Source: Actinomycetes bacterium (GTDB lineage Bacteria > Actinomycetota > Actinomycetes > Actinomycetales > Cellulomonadaceae). From it: a stretch of 5,698 bases of DNA. Numbering within the stretch: position 1 is the first letter of the stretch; every line of letters begins with the position of its first letter. A program made the position numbers and the translations under genes. The DNA lies in contig JAJYTJ010000207.1 in NCBI GenBank assembly GCA_021793115.1, positions 1 through 5,698 of the forward strand, in the 5' to 3' direction. The notes below the pieces were generated by a model that had not been told where the DNA came from, did no database searches, and worked only from the letters and a program-made list of their open reading frames with translations. Positions 3,937 to 5,698 of the stretch are shown here, piece by piece.

Positions 3937-5698
3937 GGCGTGTCCGCCCCCGCGGCCGGTGCCGTGCCGTGCGCGTGGCGGTCCACCCCCGTCAGGGCCG
4001 GCACCTCGTCCGGCGAGCCCGCGTCGAGCGAGCCGAGCCCGTCGAGGACGTCGCCGGCCGGCGCGAGGACGACCTCCTCGTGGACGAACCGCTGGCCCCG
4101 GGCCAGCGACGCGACGGCGGCGATGACCGACATGACGGCCGCGACGATGAAGACGACGACGAGCCCGTCGTGGAACGGCCCGGAGACCAGGGTCGGGAAG
4201 AACTCCTGGCCCGTCAGGGCGGCCGCGTCCTGGGGCTTGAGGTGGCCGAGCACGCCCGTGGGGCCGAGCAGCGTCTGGATCGGGTTGTAGCCCAGGAACG
4301 CGGCGAACAGGCTGCCGACCGGCGGCAGGTTGGCGATCTGGGACGCCGCCGCCCCGGGAACGCCGTGCGCGAGCAGGCCCGCCTTGAGCGTGGACGGCAG
4401 CGACGACGCCAGGCCGAGGATCATGAGCGAGAAGAACACCCCGATGGACAGCGAGCTGCCGGCGTTCTGCAGCGTGCCCGTGACACCCGACGCGGCCCCG
4501 CGTTGCCGGGCCGGCACGGAGTTCATGATCGCCGTCCGGTTGGGCGCCCCGAACATGCCCGAGCCGATGCCGGACAGGAACGAGATGACCGCGAACTGCC
4601 AGTACTGGAAGTTCACCGGCAGCGCGAGGTAGAGCAGGAACGTCGCGGCCACCAGCAGCAGGCCGATCGACGCGAAGGCGCGGGCGCCGAACCGGTCGGA
4701 CAGGATGCCGGACAGCGGGCCCGCGATGAGGAAGCCGACGGTGATCGGGAGCATGTAGATCCCGGCCCACAGCGGCGTGGACTCGAAGCTGTAGCCGTGC
4801 AGCGGCAGCCAGATGCCCTGCAGCCAGATGATGAGCATGAACTGCAACCCGCCGCGGCCGATGGACGCGAGCAGCGACGCGAGGTTGCCGGCGCTGAAGG
4901 CGCGGATGCGGAACAGCCGCAGGTCGAGCATCGGCTGCGGCACGCGCAGCTCGATGGCCGCGAACAGCACGAGCACGGCGACGCCGCCGACGATGCCGCC
5001 GAGCACCCACGGGTTGGTCCAGCCGGTGGTGGAGTGGCCGTAGGGCTGGATGCCGTACGTGATGGCCACGAGCACGGCGGTCAGGCCGAGGAGGAACGTG
5101 AGGTTGCCGGCCCAGTCCATGCGGCCGGGGTTGCGCTCGCCGGTCTCGTGCAGCGAGCGGTACGACCAGATGGTGCCGAGGATGCCCACGGGGACGGAGA
5201 CGAGGAACACCCAGCGCCAGTGCACCACCGCGAGCGCGCCGCCCAGCAGCAGGCCGATGAACGTGCCGGCGATCGCCGCGACCTGGTTGATGCCCATCGC
5301 GAAGCCGCGGCGCTCCGGCGGGAAGGCGTCGGTGATGATGGCCGTCGAGTTGGCGAAGAGCATCGAGCCGCCCACCGCCTGCAGCAGGCGGAAGCCGATG
5401 AGCCACATGGCGCCGTGCTGGCCCGTGAACGGGTCGACCGACAGCAGCACGGACCCGATGGTGAAGACGACGAAGCCGAGGTTGTAGATCTTCACGCGGC
5501 CGTACATGTCCCCGAGCCGGCCGAACGTGGTGACGAGCACCGCCGTCACGAGCATGTAGCCCATGAGCGTCCACAGCAGGTAGCTGACGTTGCCCGCCTG
5601 CAGCGGGTTGAGGCCGATCCCCTTGAAGATCGCCGGCAGCGAGATCAGCACGATGTTGGCGTTGATCGTGGCCATGAGCATGCCGAGCGTCGTGTTGC
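3933..5698 (-). CDS. MFS drug transporter, DHA2 (EmrB/QacA-type) family, N-terminus beyond the right edge
   Basis: At least 588 residues of a polytopic inner-membrane transporter are visible, with many hydrophobic segments consistent with the 14-helix DHA2 layout. Counting from the Met at 5681, motif A is GRLGDMYGRVKIYN (54-67), motif B has R98 in RLLQAVGGS, and the motif C region is GTFIGLLLGG (139-148), where the usual Pro is Leu. ALAVVHWRWVFLVSVPVG (149-166) is typical of DHA2 proteins. A hydrophilic tail of about 55 residues follows the last helix. The frame is open to the window edge (upstream codons read NTTLG), so the true start is outside and the Met at 5681 is probably internal to helix 1. 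It would export drug-like compounds by proton antiport; the substrate is unknown. It overlaps the MarR gene by four bases. Confidence 0.93.
   Translation of the reverse strand, partial: NTTLGMLMATINANIVLISLPAIFKGIGLNPLQAGNVSYLLWTLMGYMLVTAVLVTTFGRLGDMYGRVKIYNLGFVVFTIGSVLLSVDPFTGQHGAMWLIGFRLLQAVGGSMLFANSTAIITDAFPPERRGFAMGINQVAAIAGTFIGLLLGGALAVVHWRWVFLVSVPVGILGTIWSYRSLHETGERNPGRMDWAGNLTFLLGLTAVLVAITYGIQPYGHSTTGWTNPWVLGGIVGGVAVLVLFAAIELRVPQPMLDLRLFRIRAFSAGNLASLLASIGRGGLQFMLIIWLQGIWLPLHGYSFESTPLWAGIYMLPITVGFLIAGPLSGILSDRFGARAFASIGLLLVAATFLLYLALPVNFQYWQFAVISFLSGIGSGMFGAPNRTAIMNSVPARQRGAASGVTGTLQNAGSSLSIGVFFSLMILGLASSLPSTLKAGLLAHGVPGAAASQIANLPPVGSLFAAFLGYNPIQTLLGPTGVLGHLKPQDAAALTGQEFFPTLVSGPFHDGLVVVFIVAAVMSVIAAVASLARGQRFVHEEVVLAPAGDVLDGLGSLDAGSPDEVPALTGVDRHAHGTAPAAGADTP

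Noticed and set aside
3933..5698. The MFS protein as an arsenic exporter (ArsJ or ArsK type).
   Set aside because: Its motifs and length fit the DHA2 drug-efflux family, and its overlap with a MarR gene gives it a separate control unit from the ars operon.

Overview
The window is about 70% or more G+C with third codon positions almost entirely G or C. This points to an actinobacterium; the rpmG-MaoC dehydratase pairing and the protein styles suggest a Micrococcales member of the Cellulomonas/Cellulosimicrobium kind, but this is inference from composition and gene order only.

Left end (1-577, minus strand): ribosomal protein L33 (rpmG) followed closely by the start of a MaoC/HadA-like hotdog dehydratase that runs off the window. 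This resembles the conserved chromosomal rpmG-hadA arrangement of actinobacteria. A 170-base leader with a possible promoter lies upstream of rpmG.

Middle (578-2640): an arsenic-resistance locus that looks damaged. Two gene tails meet head-on near 720-735. One is the last ~48 residues of a GNAT acetyltransferase on the minus strand (possibly the ArsN1 type found in ars clusters). The other is the last ~123 residues of an ArsM-like arsenite methyltransferase on the plus strand. Both lack their 5' halves, as expected if one deletion removed the divergent promoter region between them. Next comes a minus-strand operon: an ArsR-ArsC fusion regulator (1969-2640) and then a stand-alone arsenate reductase ArsC (1283-1702). 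The operon has a very clear promoter (TTGACA, 17 bases, GATGAT) placed so that transcription should start at the ATG, with palindromes over the -10 and start codon. Two minisatellites flank arsC: a 12-base array in the convergent spacer and an 18-base array just upstream. The 18-base array is open in the arsC frame back to a GTG that overlaps the fusion gene's stop, so ArsC may have a long Pro/Ser/Glu/Thr-rich N-terminal extension. No ArsB or Acr3 arsenite exporter is present in the window.

Right part (2641-5698): a divergent DUF1275/YoaK-type membrane protein (plus strand) converges after a 7-base gap on a minus-strand efflux module. That module is a DHA2-type MFS transporter (open at the right edge) whose stop overlaps the GTG start of a MarR regulator.

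The points most worth a second look are the double-truncation junction, the repeat-encoded ArsC extension, and the apparently leaderless, cysteine-free-HTH ArsR-ArsC fusion.
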